DNA from: Candidatus Thalassarchaeum betae
GTDB lineage: Archaea > Thermoplasmatota > Poseidoniia > Poseidoniales > Thalassarchaeaceae
Assembly (NCBI GenBank): GCA_003193925.1
Contig: PSPG01000011.1
Span: forward strand, 1 to 54,964
Direction of reading: 5' to 3'
DNA: 54,964 nucleotides
Shown here: in pieces, positions 8,755 to 17,227 of the stretch
Layout of the letters: every line of letters begins with the position of its first letter
Position numbering within the stretch: the first letter of the stretch is position 1
Notes under the pieces: model-generated
Told to the model about the DNA's origin: nothing
What the model saw: the letters and a program-made list of their open reading frames with translations, nothing else
Database searches by the model: none
Program-made: the position numbers and the translations under genes

Positions 8755-8773
8755 GTAAAAGGGAGGGCCTCCC
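8755..8773 (+). promoter_or_regulatory. possible TATA-like element and short palindrome upstream of the YqiJ-like gene
   Basis: GTAAAA lies at 8755-8760, about 28 bases before the ATG at 8786. It is followed directly by GGGAGG-G-CCTCCC (8761-8773), a 13-base palindrome with a one-base centre that could be a repressor site. A second AT-rich stretch (TTTATTA, about 8730) is an alternative TATA element with a longer leader. Confidence 0.3.
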
Positions 8774-8785
8774 CTTGTCAACACG

Positions 8786-9388
8786 ATGGGCCTGCTCGAC
8801 TCGTTGGACATTTTCGAATTGCTGGGCTTCGGAGAAGCCACCGGACTGGAGCTGCTGTTCGCGGCATCGGCCTTGGTCGGAGGCATACTCTTCCTGCTCT
8901 GGTTCGCTCTGATGATGATCGGAGGATTCGCTGCCGACATCTTCGAGGGACTGCTCGGGATGGATGGCGTAGGCGACCTCGGTGCCGACGCTTCGTTCAA
9001 GGCGCTGACCTTCCAGGGGCTGATGGCCTTCCTGATGTTCTTCGGCCTCGCCGGTCTGTACACCCTCGAGTCGACGGAGACCCAGACTCTGGCAATCGCC
9101 GTCGGAGGTTTAGCCGGCTTCGGCTCGATGTACGGGACTGGAAAGCTGTTTCATCTCTTCATCGGGCTGCAGTCCGATGGCACCGTCGAGATATCGGAGG
9201 CCGTCGGGGCTACCGGCACCGTGTACCTGCGGATACCTCAAGACGGGGCCGGACAGGTGCAGGTCAACTTCGGCGGCAGCATGAGGACGATGAAAGCCAG
9301 ATCGCACGACGGCGCCGAGATCGGCAACGGCGAGCTCGTCGAAGTCCACGACACCGTGGGCCAGATTCTCGTCGTCAAAAGAAAGTGA
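8786..9388 (+). CDS. YqiJ/NfeD-like membrane protein with C-terminal OB-fold
   Basis: This 200-residue protein has three or four N-terminal membrane segments (to about residue 125) and a soluble C-terminal domain (about 130-200) rich in beta-strand patterns, ending VEVHDTVGQILVVKRK. This layout, together with the flotillin gene that follows, matches the YqiJ (DUF1449) partner of YqiK-type flotillins. Family members are thought to act with flotillin at membrane microdomains. It lies 86 bases upstream of the flotillin gene in the same direction. Confidence 0.72.
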   Translation: MGLLDSLDIFELLGFGEATGLELLFAASALVGGILFLLWFALMMIGGFAADIFEGLLGMDGVGDLGADASFKALTFQGLMAFLMFFGLAGLYTLESTETQTLAIAVGGLAGFGSMYGTGKLFHLFIGLQSDGTVEISEAVGATGTVYLRIPQDGAGQVQVNFGGSMRTMKARSHDGAEIGNGELVEVHDTVGQILVVKRK

Positions 9389-9474
9389 GAATCCCCTCTG
9401 GAATTGATTTTCCACGGTACGCGGGGAAGCCTTCATGACCCCACACGCCCTCATAGGGCTAGAGGCGATGCTGG

Positions 9475-10878
9475 ATGGCTGAAGCTGGAGCACTTCTGAC
9501 GACGATGATATTTGCGACTGTACTGGTACTTGTGGCGGTGGTGATATTCTTCGCGCAACGGTACAGGAGATGCCCGCCTGACAAGGTGATGGTCATCTAC
9601 GGACGGACCCAAGCGGGTCGTCCATCGAAGACGATGCACGGCGGTGCGGCGCTGGTCTGGCCACTGATACAGGACTACGCGTTCCTGCCTCTGACGCCGA
9701 TTACCATCAACATCGACCTGAGACGCGCTCTGTCTCTCCAGAACATCAGGATCAACGTCCCCAGCACCTTCACCATCGGCATCAGCATCGAGGACAACAT
9801 CATGCAGAACGCCGCACAGAGGCTGCTCGGCCTGAAGATGATGGACATCGAGAAGATGGCGGAGGAGATCATCCTCGGCCAGCTCCGTCTGACCGTCGCC
9901 TCAATGACCATCGAGCAGATCAACCAAGACCGCGACAATTTCCTTGAGCGCATCAACCACAACGTGGAGAAGGAGCTCGAGAAGGTCGGCCTGAAACTCA
10001 TCAACGTGAACATCGTCGACATCACTGACGACTCCGACTACATCGAGAGCATCGGCAAGAAGGCGGCTGCTACCGCAGTCGAGAATGCCCGAGTCGATGT
10101 CGCCAACGCCGAGCGCGACGGTGCTATCGGTGCCGCAGAGGCGAACAGGACACGGGAGATCCAAGTTGCGCAGAACGTGGCCGAGGCCGCCAAGGGCTCG
10201 AAGGCCGCGGAGGCCGACAGGCGTGTCTACGTCGAGGGCCAGGAGGCGATCGCAGTCTCCGGCGAGAACATAGCACAGGCCGAGATCGCCAACGTCAACG
10301 CAGACCTCGCCGAGGCCGAGGCTGCTGCCAAGCAGAGGTCCGAAGTCGCTGATGCCGTCGCTGAGGCCGCAATCCAGCGCGCCCGCTACGTCGAAGAGGA
10401 GGAGCGCCTGAAGGCGAGCGACATCGTCCGAGAGAACATCCAGAAGCAGCAGATCGTGATCGCTGCCGACGCTGAGGCAGAGAGACAGCGCCGCGTCGCC
10501 GGTGGTGAGGCGGATGCCATTCTATTGGTCTACGAGGCCGAGGCCAAGGGTATCCAGAAGGTGCTCGACGCGAAGGCGAAGGGGTACGAGAACCTCGTCA
10601 ACAGCACAGCTGGCGACCCCAAGGCCGCCGCGACGCTGCTCATGGTCGAGAAGATCGAGAGCATGGTCGCAGCACAGGTCGAGGCGATCCGCAACCTCAA
10701 GATCGACAAGATCACGGTGTGGGACGGCGGTAACAACGCTGACGGCTCCTCGGCCACCAGCAACTTCGTGAGCAGCCTCGTGCAGAGCCTGCCGCCGATT
10801 CACGACGTAGCGAAGATGGCCGGAGTGGAACTGCCGGACTACCTAGGATCGATGTCAGACGATTCTGACAGCGAGTGA
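9475..10878 (+). CDS. flotillin-family protein, YqiK-like (SPFH domain)
   Basis: This 467-residue protein starts with one hydrophobic anchor (about residues 7-28), followed by an SPFH/band-7 domain (to about 190) and a long Ala/Glu-rich coiled coil (about 195-390) with repeated EAEAxA-type patterns typical of flotillins. The C-terminal part resembles the flotillin oligomerisation region. Flotillins scaffold membrane microdomains and influence membrane fluidity and protease or transporter assembly. The YqiJ-like gene upstream makes this the archaeal counterpart of the yqiJ-yqiK pair. Confidence 0.88.
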   Translation: MAEAGALLTTMIFATVLVLVAVVIFFAQRYRRCPPDKVMVIYGRTQAGRPSKTMHGGAALVWPLIQDYAFLPLTPITINIDLRRALSLQNIRINVPSTFTIGISIEDNIMQNAAQRLLGLKMMDIEKMAEEIILGQLRLTVASMTIEQINQDRDNFLERINHNVEKELEKVGLKLINVNIVDITDDSDYIESIGKKAAATAVENARVDVANAERDGAIGAAEANRTREIQVAQNVAEAAKGSKAAEADRRVYVEGQEAIAVSGENIAQAEIANVNADLAEAEAAAKQRSEVADAVAEAAIQRARYVEEEERLKASDIVRENIQKQQIVIAADAEAERQRRVAGGEADAILLVYEAEAKGIQKVLDAKAKGYENLVNSTAGDPKAAATLLMVEKIESMVAAQVEAIRNLKIDKITVWDGGNNADGSSATSNFVSSLVQSLPPIHDVAKMAGVELPDYLGSMSDDSDSE

Positions 10879-10934
10879 GCGACTGTCCCGCAGGGTACAG
10901 TCACGCTCATGAGGCGGCCCCCGATGGGACTTGC

Positions 10935-12170
10935 ATGGGGCGCGAGGACGTCGTCGTACTCGGCGGGGCTCGCACGCCGTTCTGCGAGTGGCTGGGCGGC
11001 AAGCGCGGAGACGGCGAGGCCGGGGGCCGCCTGGCTTCGGTTGCGGCCGAGGACCTCGGCTCGATAGCCATCAGTGCCGCGCTCGAGAGGACCGGGACCG
11101 ACCCATCCTCGGTCGACCACGTGGTGATGGGTCACGCGCTCCAGACCTCCAGTCAGGCGATCTTCGGAGCACGACATGCCGGCCTCAAAGCCGGGATTCC
11201 CCAAGAGGTCCCTATGCTGACGCTGAACAGGTTGTGCGGCAGCGGCGCCCAGTCGATAATCTCCGGAGCCCAAATGATCATGCTCGGCGAGGCCGAGGTC
11301 GTCGTGTCGGGCGGGATGGAGAACCTATCCCAAGCTCCCCATGTCCTGCGCGGCATGCGCGACTCCCACAAGCTAGGCAGGCCGCCACAGGAGGGCTACG
11401 AGCTGCCCAAGGACATGGAGGACTACCTGTTCACCAACCTCATCGACGGCATCTGCGGCTCGTTCATGGCCCAGACCTGCGACGAGCTGTGCCACCGCGT
11501 CGGCGTCGTGCGAGAGCAGGCCGACGAATTCGCCGCGCTGAGCCACCAGAGGACCGAGCGAAGCATCGATTCAGGACTCTTCGAGAACGAGATAGTGGCA
11601 GTCGAGACTCCCGGGGGCATGGTCACCGCCGCCGACGAAGATCACTTCGTGCGCGCAACCACCGAGGAATCGCTGTCGGGCCTGCGCCCGCACTTCGGCC
11701 CCGACTCCTTGGTGACTGCCGGCAACGCCTCGGGCGTGGTCGACGGCGCGGCTGCCGTGGTCATCAAGTCGGCCAGCAGAGCCGCTGCCGACGGTGACGA
11801 GCCGCTGGCCAGAATCGTCGATTGGGGGATCGTCGGGCTCGATCCGGCCATCATGGCCTACGGCCCGGTGCCCAGCAGCCGACTCGCGCTCGATAGGGCT
11901 GGGCTCTCGGTCAGCGACATCGACAGGTGGGAGATCAACGAGGCCTTCGCCGGCCAAGCCGTGGCCTGCATACAGGAACTCGGCATCGATGTCGATATGG
12001 TCAACGTCAACGGCGGAGCCGTCGGACTCGGACATCCGCTGGCAGCGACTGGCACGAGGCTCGTCCTGACGCTGGCCCACGAACTCAGGCGCAGTGGCGG
12101 CAGGTACGGCGTCGCCACAGCGTGCATCGGCGGCGGTCAGGGAATCGCGCTCATAATCGAGTCGATTTGA
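10935..12170 (+). CDS. thiolase family protein (acetyl-CoA acetyltransferase)
   Basis: This 411-residue thiolase carries the full set of catalytic motifs: nucleophile cysteine 101 in NRLCGSGAQS, the NEAFAGQAVA segment, the HPLAATGTR histidine motif and the second cysteine in ACIGGGQG. It would cleave 3-ketoacyl-CoA or condense two acetyl-CoA. ATG at 10935 is used because the preceding in-frame GTG at 10875 overlaps the flotillin stop and adds residues not seen in thiolases. A T-rich stretch just after the stop (about 12173-12178) may end transcription. No HMG-CoA synthase or DUF35 partner lies next to it, which argues for beta-oxidation or general acyl-CoA use, but this is inference. Confidence 0.92.
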   Translation: MGREDVVVLGGARTPFCEWLGGKRGDGEAGGRLASVAAEDLGSIAISAALERTGTDPSSVDHVVMGHALQTSSQAIFGARHAGLKAGIPQEVPMLTLNRLCGSGAQSIISGAQMIMLGEAEVVVSGGMENLSQAPHVLRGMRDSHKLGRPPQEGYELPKDMEDYLFTNLIDGICGSFMAQTCDELCHRVGVVREQADEFAALSHQRTERSIDSGLFENEIVAVETPGGMVTAADEDHFVRATTEESLSGLRPHFGPDSLVTAGNASGVVDGAAAVVIKSASRAAADGDEPLARIVDWGIVGLDPAIMAYGPVPSSRLALDRAGLSVSDIDRWEINEAFAGQAVACIQELGIDVDMVNVNGGAVGLGHPLAATGTRLVLTLAHELRRSGGRYGVATACIGGGQGIALIIESI

Positions 12171-12239
12171 TCGTTTTTCCGTAGGTTACGCCGTAGGAGG
12201 AGTTATCCTGCAGACCGCCTTGCAGAGCACAGTGATAAC

Positions 12240-12530
12240 ATGACCGAACACACCATCACCAAGCACATCGAAGGAACGGGACACGCAAACAGGAAACGCA
12301 GTCTGGTGAAGACCTGTTCATGGAGAATCCTCGCGTCGACGGACACCGTCATAATCGCCAGAGTCCTCACCGGAAGCTGGACGATAGGTCTCAGCATAGC
12401 CAGCATCGAGATAGTTACCAAGATGATACTGTACTACCTGCACGAGCGCGGTTGGAGCTCGTTGGATTGGGGCCTAGAGGACGTCGATGTAGATGTAACT
12501 GCCCTGGCAGACCCTCGCCCCGTTCATTGA
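12240..12530 (+). CDS. DUF2061 membrane protein
   Basis: This 96-residue protein fits DUF2061: a basic KRSLVKTCSWRI start to the domain, two hydrophobic helices, then the YYLHERGW motif. The role of the family is unknown, although bacterial members often lie near sulfate-assimilation genes. A paralogue follows at 12688. A GC-rich hairpin with a T-rich tail begins three bases after the stop codon. Confidence 0.75.
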   Translation: MTEHTITKHIEGTGHANRKRSLVKTCSWRILASTDTVIIARVLTGSWTIGLSIASIEIVTKMILYYLHERGWSSLDWGLEDVDVDVTALADPRPVH

Positions 12531-12533
12531 GAT

Positions 12534-12553
12534 GCGCCCCGAGGGCGCTTCTT
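12534..12553 (+). terminator. hairpin terminator after the first DUF2061 gene
   Basis: GCGCCC (12534-12539) pairs with GGGCGC (12543-12548) around CGA and is followed by TTCTT. It starts three bases after the stop codon of the first DUF2061 gene, as a factor-independent terminator would. Confidence 0.45.
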
Positions 12554-12650
12554 GATGGAGCCCACTGGACGGGGGTACTGATTCGGAAGAAACTCCCTCT
12601 GCAGTTTGTGCGTGAGTGAAGGGCCATTAGCCTAGGCAGTCGACCGTATA

Positions 12651-12658
12651 GGTTAATT
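12651..12658 (+). promoter_or_regulatory. TATA-like element GGTTAATT
   Basis: This repeats exactly the octamer found at 8062-8069 and lies about 33 bases before the ATG at 12688. It gives the second DUF2061 gene its own promoter after the hairpin at 12534-12553. Confidence 0.45.
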
Positions 12659-12687
12659 GAGATGCGAACGCCGTCCCGTCCGTCAGC

Positions 12688-12984
12688 ATGGGGGAGACTC
12701 GCTCTAGGAGCTTTTTGAAGGCGGTCAGCTGGAGAGTCATCGCAACCCTGACCGGCACAGGGCTCGTGCTGCTTTTCACAGGCGATACCGGCTTGGCCGA
12801 AAAGTTCCTGGTAGCAGACATCTTGCTCAAGTTGCTGTTCTACTATATGCATGAGAGAGGTTGGGCTATGGTCACATGGGGCAAGATCGTAGGCTCTAGC
12901 CCCGAACCACGTAGGCAGTCCGTGTCGACCGGTGCGCCAAGTGCGCCGAGGGGCGTTTGGGCTCAGCGAGCTCGCAGTCCGTGA
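12688..12984 (+). CDS. DUF2061 membrane protein, second copy
   Basis: This 98-residue paralogue of the gene at 12240 has the same layout: RSFLKAVSWRV, two hydrophobic helices, then YYMHERGW. The last ~25 residues are not conserved between the two copies. It has its own GGTTAATT promoter element and converges on the molybdopterin oxidoreductase gene with a 37-base gap. Confidence 0.72.
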   Translation: MGETRSRSFLKAVSWRVIATLTGTGLVLLFTGDTGLAEKFLVADILLKLLFYYMHERGWAMVTWGKIVGSSPEPRRQSVSTGAPSAPRGVWAQRARSP

Positions 12985-13021
12985 CCTTCCGACTGGCACA
13001 CAGGCGCCGACTGGTGAATCT

Positions 13022-15751
13022 TCACTCCGGCATGAACCAGTGTTCCTTCCTAGGGGGCAGCGGCCGCTTCATCCACAGCGGGCGACGCTCGCCCCTCGGG
13101 TGGGTCTCGCGCTGCTTGGCCATCTCGTTCCAGCGCTTGTAGTACTCGAATGACTTGTTGGTGTCCACTTCGACATCTCCGTACCTCTCATCGGGACCGG
13201 GACGGCTCAGTCGAACCTTCTGCAGCCAGCAGTGGGCACCGCTGATCGGGTCCGGCTGCACTGCGTGCGTGATGTTCTGATGGACCCCGCCGTCCCTCCA
13301 CCAAATTCTGTTCGTGTCGGGGTCGTCCGACTTCCATGGCCGGACTCCCGAAACGGTCCTCATGCGCATCCTGCCATCACCGAGGTCCTCGATGGCGACC
13401 TCGTTGGTCAGGAAGCGGTTGCCACGGTCCTGGCTGCGCCTCCAGCGCCCGATGTGGTGCGAGCAGCCCACCACTCCGGGCTTGATGCCCTCAGTGACCC
13501 AGACCTTGTCGACGAACCAGCCGATCTCGGTCTCGATCTTGAGAAGGTCGCCTTCGGCCACGCCGAGCTTGGCGGCGTCCTTCGGGTGGATCCATATCGG
13601 ATTGCGATGGCCGATCTCGGCCAGCCACTTGGAGTTGGCAGAGCGCGAGTGGATGTGCTGGGGCAGGCGAAAGTTGGGGAGCAGGCAGTACTCGTCCTCG
13701 CCCGACAGGTTCGACGGGTGGACGTGGCTGCGGATGCGGTAGTGAGGGATGGCATGCTCGGGATAGCCGAACTCGACCATGGTCTGCGAGTATAGCTCCT
13801 GCTTGCCGCTCGGTGTCGGCCAGCCCTCGTCCTCGTGCTTGGAGTAGGTAGCGGGCTCGATGAGGAAGGCGCCGTGCTTGCGCATGTAGCCGAGCGCGTC
13901 TAGGCCCTCTTTGGCAGCTGTCTCGGGCAGGCCTGGAACGCGCTCGAAGGTGTACCGGTAGTACTCGTCGATGGTTATCTTCTCGCCTTCGCGGTATGGG
14001 CTTTCGAAGTGCTCGCGGATGCCCATCGTGCCGTCGTCGATGCGCCACGACAGCTCGTTCCAGAACTCGTCCTCCTCCCAGACCTCGCCGGGATTGACTT
14101 CGTGCGTGAACTCGACCTCGCGTCCCTCGCGGCGAGCGTACTCGCGGAGCACCGGCTGGCGGAACGCCACCCACTTGCCTGCAGAGGTCGCGTAGGAGTT
14201 GATGTCATGGCGCTCGGAGGCGTGCCCCATCGGCAGCACGTAATCGGCGAAGAAGGCGGTCTCGTTCCAAGTCGGCGTCAGAGCGATATGGCAGCCGACC
14301 GCCTCCTCGTTCTCCAGCATCTCGATCCACGAGAAGCCGTCGGGGTAGGTCCACACCGGGTTGAAGACGCGCGTGAAGTAGACGTCCATGGTGCCACGGC
14401 CGTCTTTGACGAGATGTGGCAGGATGGGGCTCATCTCGTAGTGCGAGAGGGTGTACTCGGGCGGGTAGTGCAATTCGTTCCAGCCGTCTGGGTCGGGTGG
14501 ATTGTCGAACAGTTCGGGCTTGAACTTGGACCACGAGTCCGGTGCGGTGCCGCCCTCGGTGCCCACACTGCCTGTCAGCACATTCAGTAGGTGCAGGGTG
14601 CGGGCGGCCTGCCAGCCGCCCAGATTGCCTATCGCAGCAGCGCGCCAGACGTGGGTACACAGGCGGCTGCCTGCGTTGATGACCGCCTCGCCGGCCTCGA
14701 TGACCTGTTCGACCGGTATTCGGCACTCCTCGGCGGCGAACTCGGGCGTGTACTCGGCATACTCCTGGAGCAGCAGCTCGATGAAGCGCTCGAAGGTACG
14801 CGGCTCGTCAGGATGCGCTGCATCGAGCCACATCTCCCAGTTGACCCAATTCTGCATGAACTTGCGGTCGTAGAGGCCGCGCTCGAGTATCATCTTCGCC
14901 CAGGCGAGGAAGAGCGCAGGCTCGGAGCCCGGCCATGTAGGCAGCCAGTGGTCGGCCATGGCCGCAGTGTTGGACAGGCGTGGGTCGATGACGATGAGCT
15001 TGGCACCATCCATCATCCCCTCGAGGATCCGCTGCGCGTGCGGATTGAAGTAGTGCCCAGTCTCAAGGTGCGAGGAGGTCAGCAGGATGACCTTCGCGTT
15101 GGCGTGGTCGGGCGAGGGGCGGTCGTGCTTGTGCCACAGCCCGTACCCGAGCCGCGCGCCGGCGGAGCAGATGTTCGTGTGGCTGTTGTGCCCGTCGACG
15201 CCCCATGCCTTCAGAATCCGGTTCGTGTAGCCCTCGTGACCCGGTCTGCCCACGTGGTAGACGACCCTGTCCTTGGCCCCTGTCTTCAGCGAGGCGCGGA
15301 TCTTCGCTGATATCTCGTCGAGCGCCTCGTCCCACGAGATGCGCTCCCAGCCCCCGGCGCCGCGCCGGCCGATGCGGCGCATCGGATGCATGATGCGCTC
15401 GGTGTCCTGGATCTGGTTGATCGTCGCCGGGCCCTTGGCGCAGGTGCGACCACGGCTTCCGGGGTGCTGCGGGTTGCCCTCGAACTTGGTGACCTGGCCG
15501 GACTCCTTGTCGACGTAGGCCAGCATCCCGCACGCCGACTCGCAGTTGAAGCAGGTCGTCGGCACCAGCGAGTAACGACGCTCGACGCGTTTCGGCCACT
15601 CATTGGCGTCGAGCTCGACGTGGTCGTGCCAGTCATCGGGAGAGGGGAACTTACGCAGTGCAGCGCCACTCTCCTGGGAGTGCTCGCGATCGAGGTTCGG
15701 GATGATGCGCAGTTTCTGCGCCAGCTCCTCGACGAGACTGTCCGCCATCAT
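13022..15751 (-). CDS. molybdopterin oxidoreductase catalytic subunit (DMSO reductase superfamily)
   Basis: This 909-residue protein is a large subunit of the complex iron-sulfur molybdoenzyme family. An N-terminal [4Fe-4S] site is formed by Cys67, Cys70, Cys74 and Cys104 (CFNCESAC, later RTCAKG). The molybdopterin domain follows, and Cys195 in HTNICSAGAR is at the position expected for the metal ligand, pointing to the PsrA/PhsA/Nap-like cysteine-ligated branch. The C-terminal ~150 residues form the cofactor-capping domain. There is no twin-arginine signal; residues 1-60 are a hydrophilic extension, so it is predicted to be cytoplasmic. It lies six bases after the fused ferredoxin/NrfD gene, which would carry electrons to or from the quinone pool. 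The substrate cannot be named from sequence; sulfur compounds, formate and arsenic species are all seen in relatives. Two adjacent Met codons (15751, 15748) could start it. Confidence 0.85.
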   Translation of the reverse strand: MMADSLVEELAQKLRIIPNLDREHSQESGAALRKFPSPDDWHDHVELDANEWPKRVERRYSLVPTTCFNCESACGMLAYVDKESGQVTKFEGNPQHPGSRGRTCAKGPATINQIQDTERIMHPMRRIGRRGAGGWERISWDEALDEISAKIRASLKTGAKDRVVYHVGRPGHEGYTNRILKAWGVDGHNSHTNICSAGARLGYGLWHKHDRPSPDHANAKVILLTSSHLETGHYFNPHAQRILEGMMDGAKLIVIDPRLSNTAAMADHWLPTWPGSEPALFLAWAKMILERGLYDRKFMQNWVNWEMWLDAAHPDEPRTFERFIELLLQEYAEYTPEFAAEECRIPVEQVIEAGEAVINAGSRLCTHVWRAAAIGNLGGWQAARTLHLLNVLTGSVGTEGGTAPDSWSKFKPELFDNPPDPDGWNELHYPPEYTLSHYEMSPILPHLVKDGRGTMDVYFTRVFNPVWTYPDGFSWIEMLENEEAVGCHIALTPTWNETAFFADYVLPMGHASERHDINSYATSAGKWVAFRQPVLREYARREGREVEFTHEVNPGEVWEEDEFWNELSWRIDDGTMGIREHFESPYREGEKITIDEYYRYTFERVPGLPETAAKEGLDALGYMRKHGAFLIEPATYSKHEDEGWPTPSGKQELYSQTMVEFGYPEHAIPHYRIRSHVHPSNLSGEDEYCLLPNFRLPQHIHSRSANSKWLAEIGHRNPIWIHPKDAAKLGVAEGDLLKIETEIGWFVDKVWVTEGIKPGVVGCSHHIGRWRRSQDRGNRFLTNEVAIEDLGDGRMRMRTVSGVRPWKSDDPDTNRIWWRDGGVHQNITHAVQPDPISGAHCWLQKVRLSRPGPDERYGDVEVDTNKSFEYYKRWNEMAKQRETHPRGERRPLWMKRPLPPRKEHWFMPE

Positions 15752-15757
15752 CTCACC

Positions 15758-17170
15758 TCAATGCAGGGTCTCCATCTGCGGCTCCATCACCACTCGCTTG
15801 CCGTGCAGCCACGCCGCGGCGAGCAGCACGAGCCCGGCGACGACCGCAATCGGCTCGCGAAGCACCATCGGAATGAACACCGCCGCACCGACCACCATCG
15901 TCTCGATGAGGAACTTGAGCGGCAGCATCCCGTCCTCGGACCACGACCTGCCCTTGGCCTGCTGGAACAACCACGCGGTGTAGACGCCGGTGAGGGCTGC
16001 GAGCGGAATTCCGGCATAGGCGAGGTAAGTCAGGAGCGACCGGTCGAGCCCCATGTACAGCACAGCGGCGCTGGCCGCCAGAACCGCTCCGAATCCAGCG
16101 AGGACGTAGGCGCCCTTGACCAGCCAAGAGTCCCAATTGGGGCGCAACAGGACGTAGAGGAAGCGCTCGGGCCTGTCTAGGTCGACGACCAGCAGAATCC
16201 CGGTGACCGTTAGGAAGCCGAGTCCGATACCAAGCGTAGACCACCACAACTCGTCAGTCATCTCGACTTGGCCTGAGAGCATAGCCAGCATGGCGACGAT
16301 GTAGGTCCCGGATGCGATGGCCTTGGTCCAGATGTAGGCAGAGACCTCCCAGCCCCACAGAATCCCCTTCGATGGCTGGTCATAGGATCGCTTGGCGCGA
16401 CCAGCCTCGTCGTCCAACTTGGCCATCACATCGCGGATGATGGCTTTGTCACGAGGGGCTGCGGCGCGGGCCTTCTTCTCCAGTGCCAACTGCACGATCA
16501 TCGAATTGGTGTCAGCAGCACCCGCCCTCTCCTCGGCGTACTTGGCGAAGTGCCCGACCCCCGCCGCCTGGTCCGTCCAGAGGTACGCCCCATCACGCTC
16601 GGTGGCGTGCGGGTCGAGCATCTCCTCGCTGGCCTCGATGTAGAACACGTTGGGCTTGGCGCCTGACTCGGGCTTGCGCACGGTGGTTACGTGGTCGCGA
16701 ACGTAGCCCGAGATCGATGAGTTCGGATCATCCAGGTCTCCTGAGATGATAGCCTCGGTCGGGCAGACGATTACGCAGGAGGGCTCGTAGGACTCCTCGA
16801 TGCGGTGTGCGCAGTAGTTGCACTTGGCTGCAGTGCCTTTGTTCGGGTCGATGTACAGGGCGTCGTAGGGACAGGCCTGCATGCATGACTTGCAGCCTAT
16901 GCAGCGCTCGTCATCGAAGTCGACGATGCCGTCCTCGCGAGTGAAGAGAGCGGTCGTCGGGCAGATCGTCGTGCATGGCGCGTCTTCGCAGTGGTTGCAG
17001 CGGTGGACGCTGAACTCGCGGGTGACGTCTGGATACTCCCCCTTCTCGATGTACTTGACATGGGTGCGGTTGACGCCGATCGGGATGTCGTGCTCGGACT
17101 TGCAGGCGATCGTGCAGGCATGGCAGCCGATGCACTTTCGATTGTCTATCACGAAGCCGTAGTTCACCAT
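15758..17170 (-). CDS. fused NrfC-type ferredoxin and NrfD-type membrane subunit
   Basis: This 470-residue protein joins two subunits usually encoded separately. Residues 1-140 hold sixteen cysteines in four [4Fe-4S] patterns (Cys13/16/19/23, 58/61/66/70, 90/93/96/100, 117/120/132/136), as in NrfC/PsrB. A hydrophilic linker of about 120 residues follows, then about six membrane helices (about 270-460) resembling a short NrfD/PsrC quinone-interacting anchor. No Tat signal precedes the ferredoxin part, so the clusters probably face the cytoplasm. It is the first gene of a two-gene operon with the Mo catalytic subunit. A 9-bp-arm palindrome lies two bases before the start codon. Confidence 0.85.
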   Translation of the reverse strand: MVNYGFVIDNRKCIGCHACTIACKSEHDIPIGVNRTHVKYIEKGEYPDVTREFSVHRCNHCEDAPCTTICPTTALFTREDGIVDFDDERCIGCKSCMQACPYDALYIDPNKGTAAKCNYCAHRIEESYEPSCVIVCPTEAIISGDLDDPNSSISGYVRDHVTTVRKPESGAKPNVFYIEASEEMLDPHATERDGAYLWTDQAAGVGHFAKYAEERAGAADTNSMIVQLALEKKARAAAPRDKAIIRDVMAKLDDEAGRAKRSYDQPSKGILWGWEVSAYIWTKAIASGTYIVAMLAMLSGQVEMTDELWWSTLGIGLGFLTVTGILLVVDLDRPERFLYVLLRPNWDSWLVKGAYVLAGFGAVLAASAAVLYMGLDRSLLTYLAYAGIPLAALTGVYTAWLFQQAKGRSWSEDGMLPLKFLIETMVVGAAVFIPMVLREPIAVVAGLVLLAAAWLHGKRVVMEPQMETLH

Positions 17171-17172
17171 GG

Positions 17173-17207
17173 TCCGCCCTCTATGAGGGCGGACAGCCTA
17201 ACTAGGC
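17173..17207 (-). promoter_or_regulatory. two palindromes directly upstream of the ferredoxin/NrfD gene
   Basis: TCCGCCCTC (17173-17181) and GAGGGCGGA (17185-17193) form a perfect inverted repeat with 9-base arms and a TAT centre, ending two bases from the start codon at 17170. A second one, GCCTA-AC-TAGGC, follows at 17196-17207. They lie between the traB stop and this start. They may be an operator, or an mRNA hairpin masking the start region; the lack of a T-run makes a simple traB terminator less likely. Confidence 0.45.
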
Positions 17208-17227
17208 AATTGAGCCTTCGCTAGGAC

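Noticed and set aside
10085-10273. Plus-strand Arg/Pro-rich small frame inside the flotillin gene
   Set aside because: It is an out-of-frame product of the Ala/Glu-rich coiled-coil codons.
10200-10640. Ala/Glu-rich repeats in the flotillin gene as a recombination repeat
   Set aside because: The nucleotide sequence is not tandemly repeated; the pattern is coiled-coil composition.
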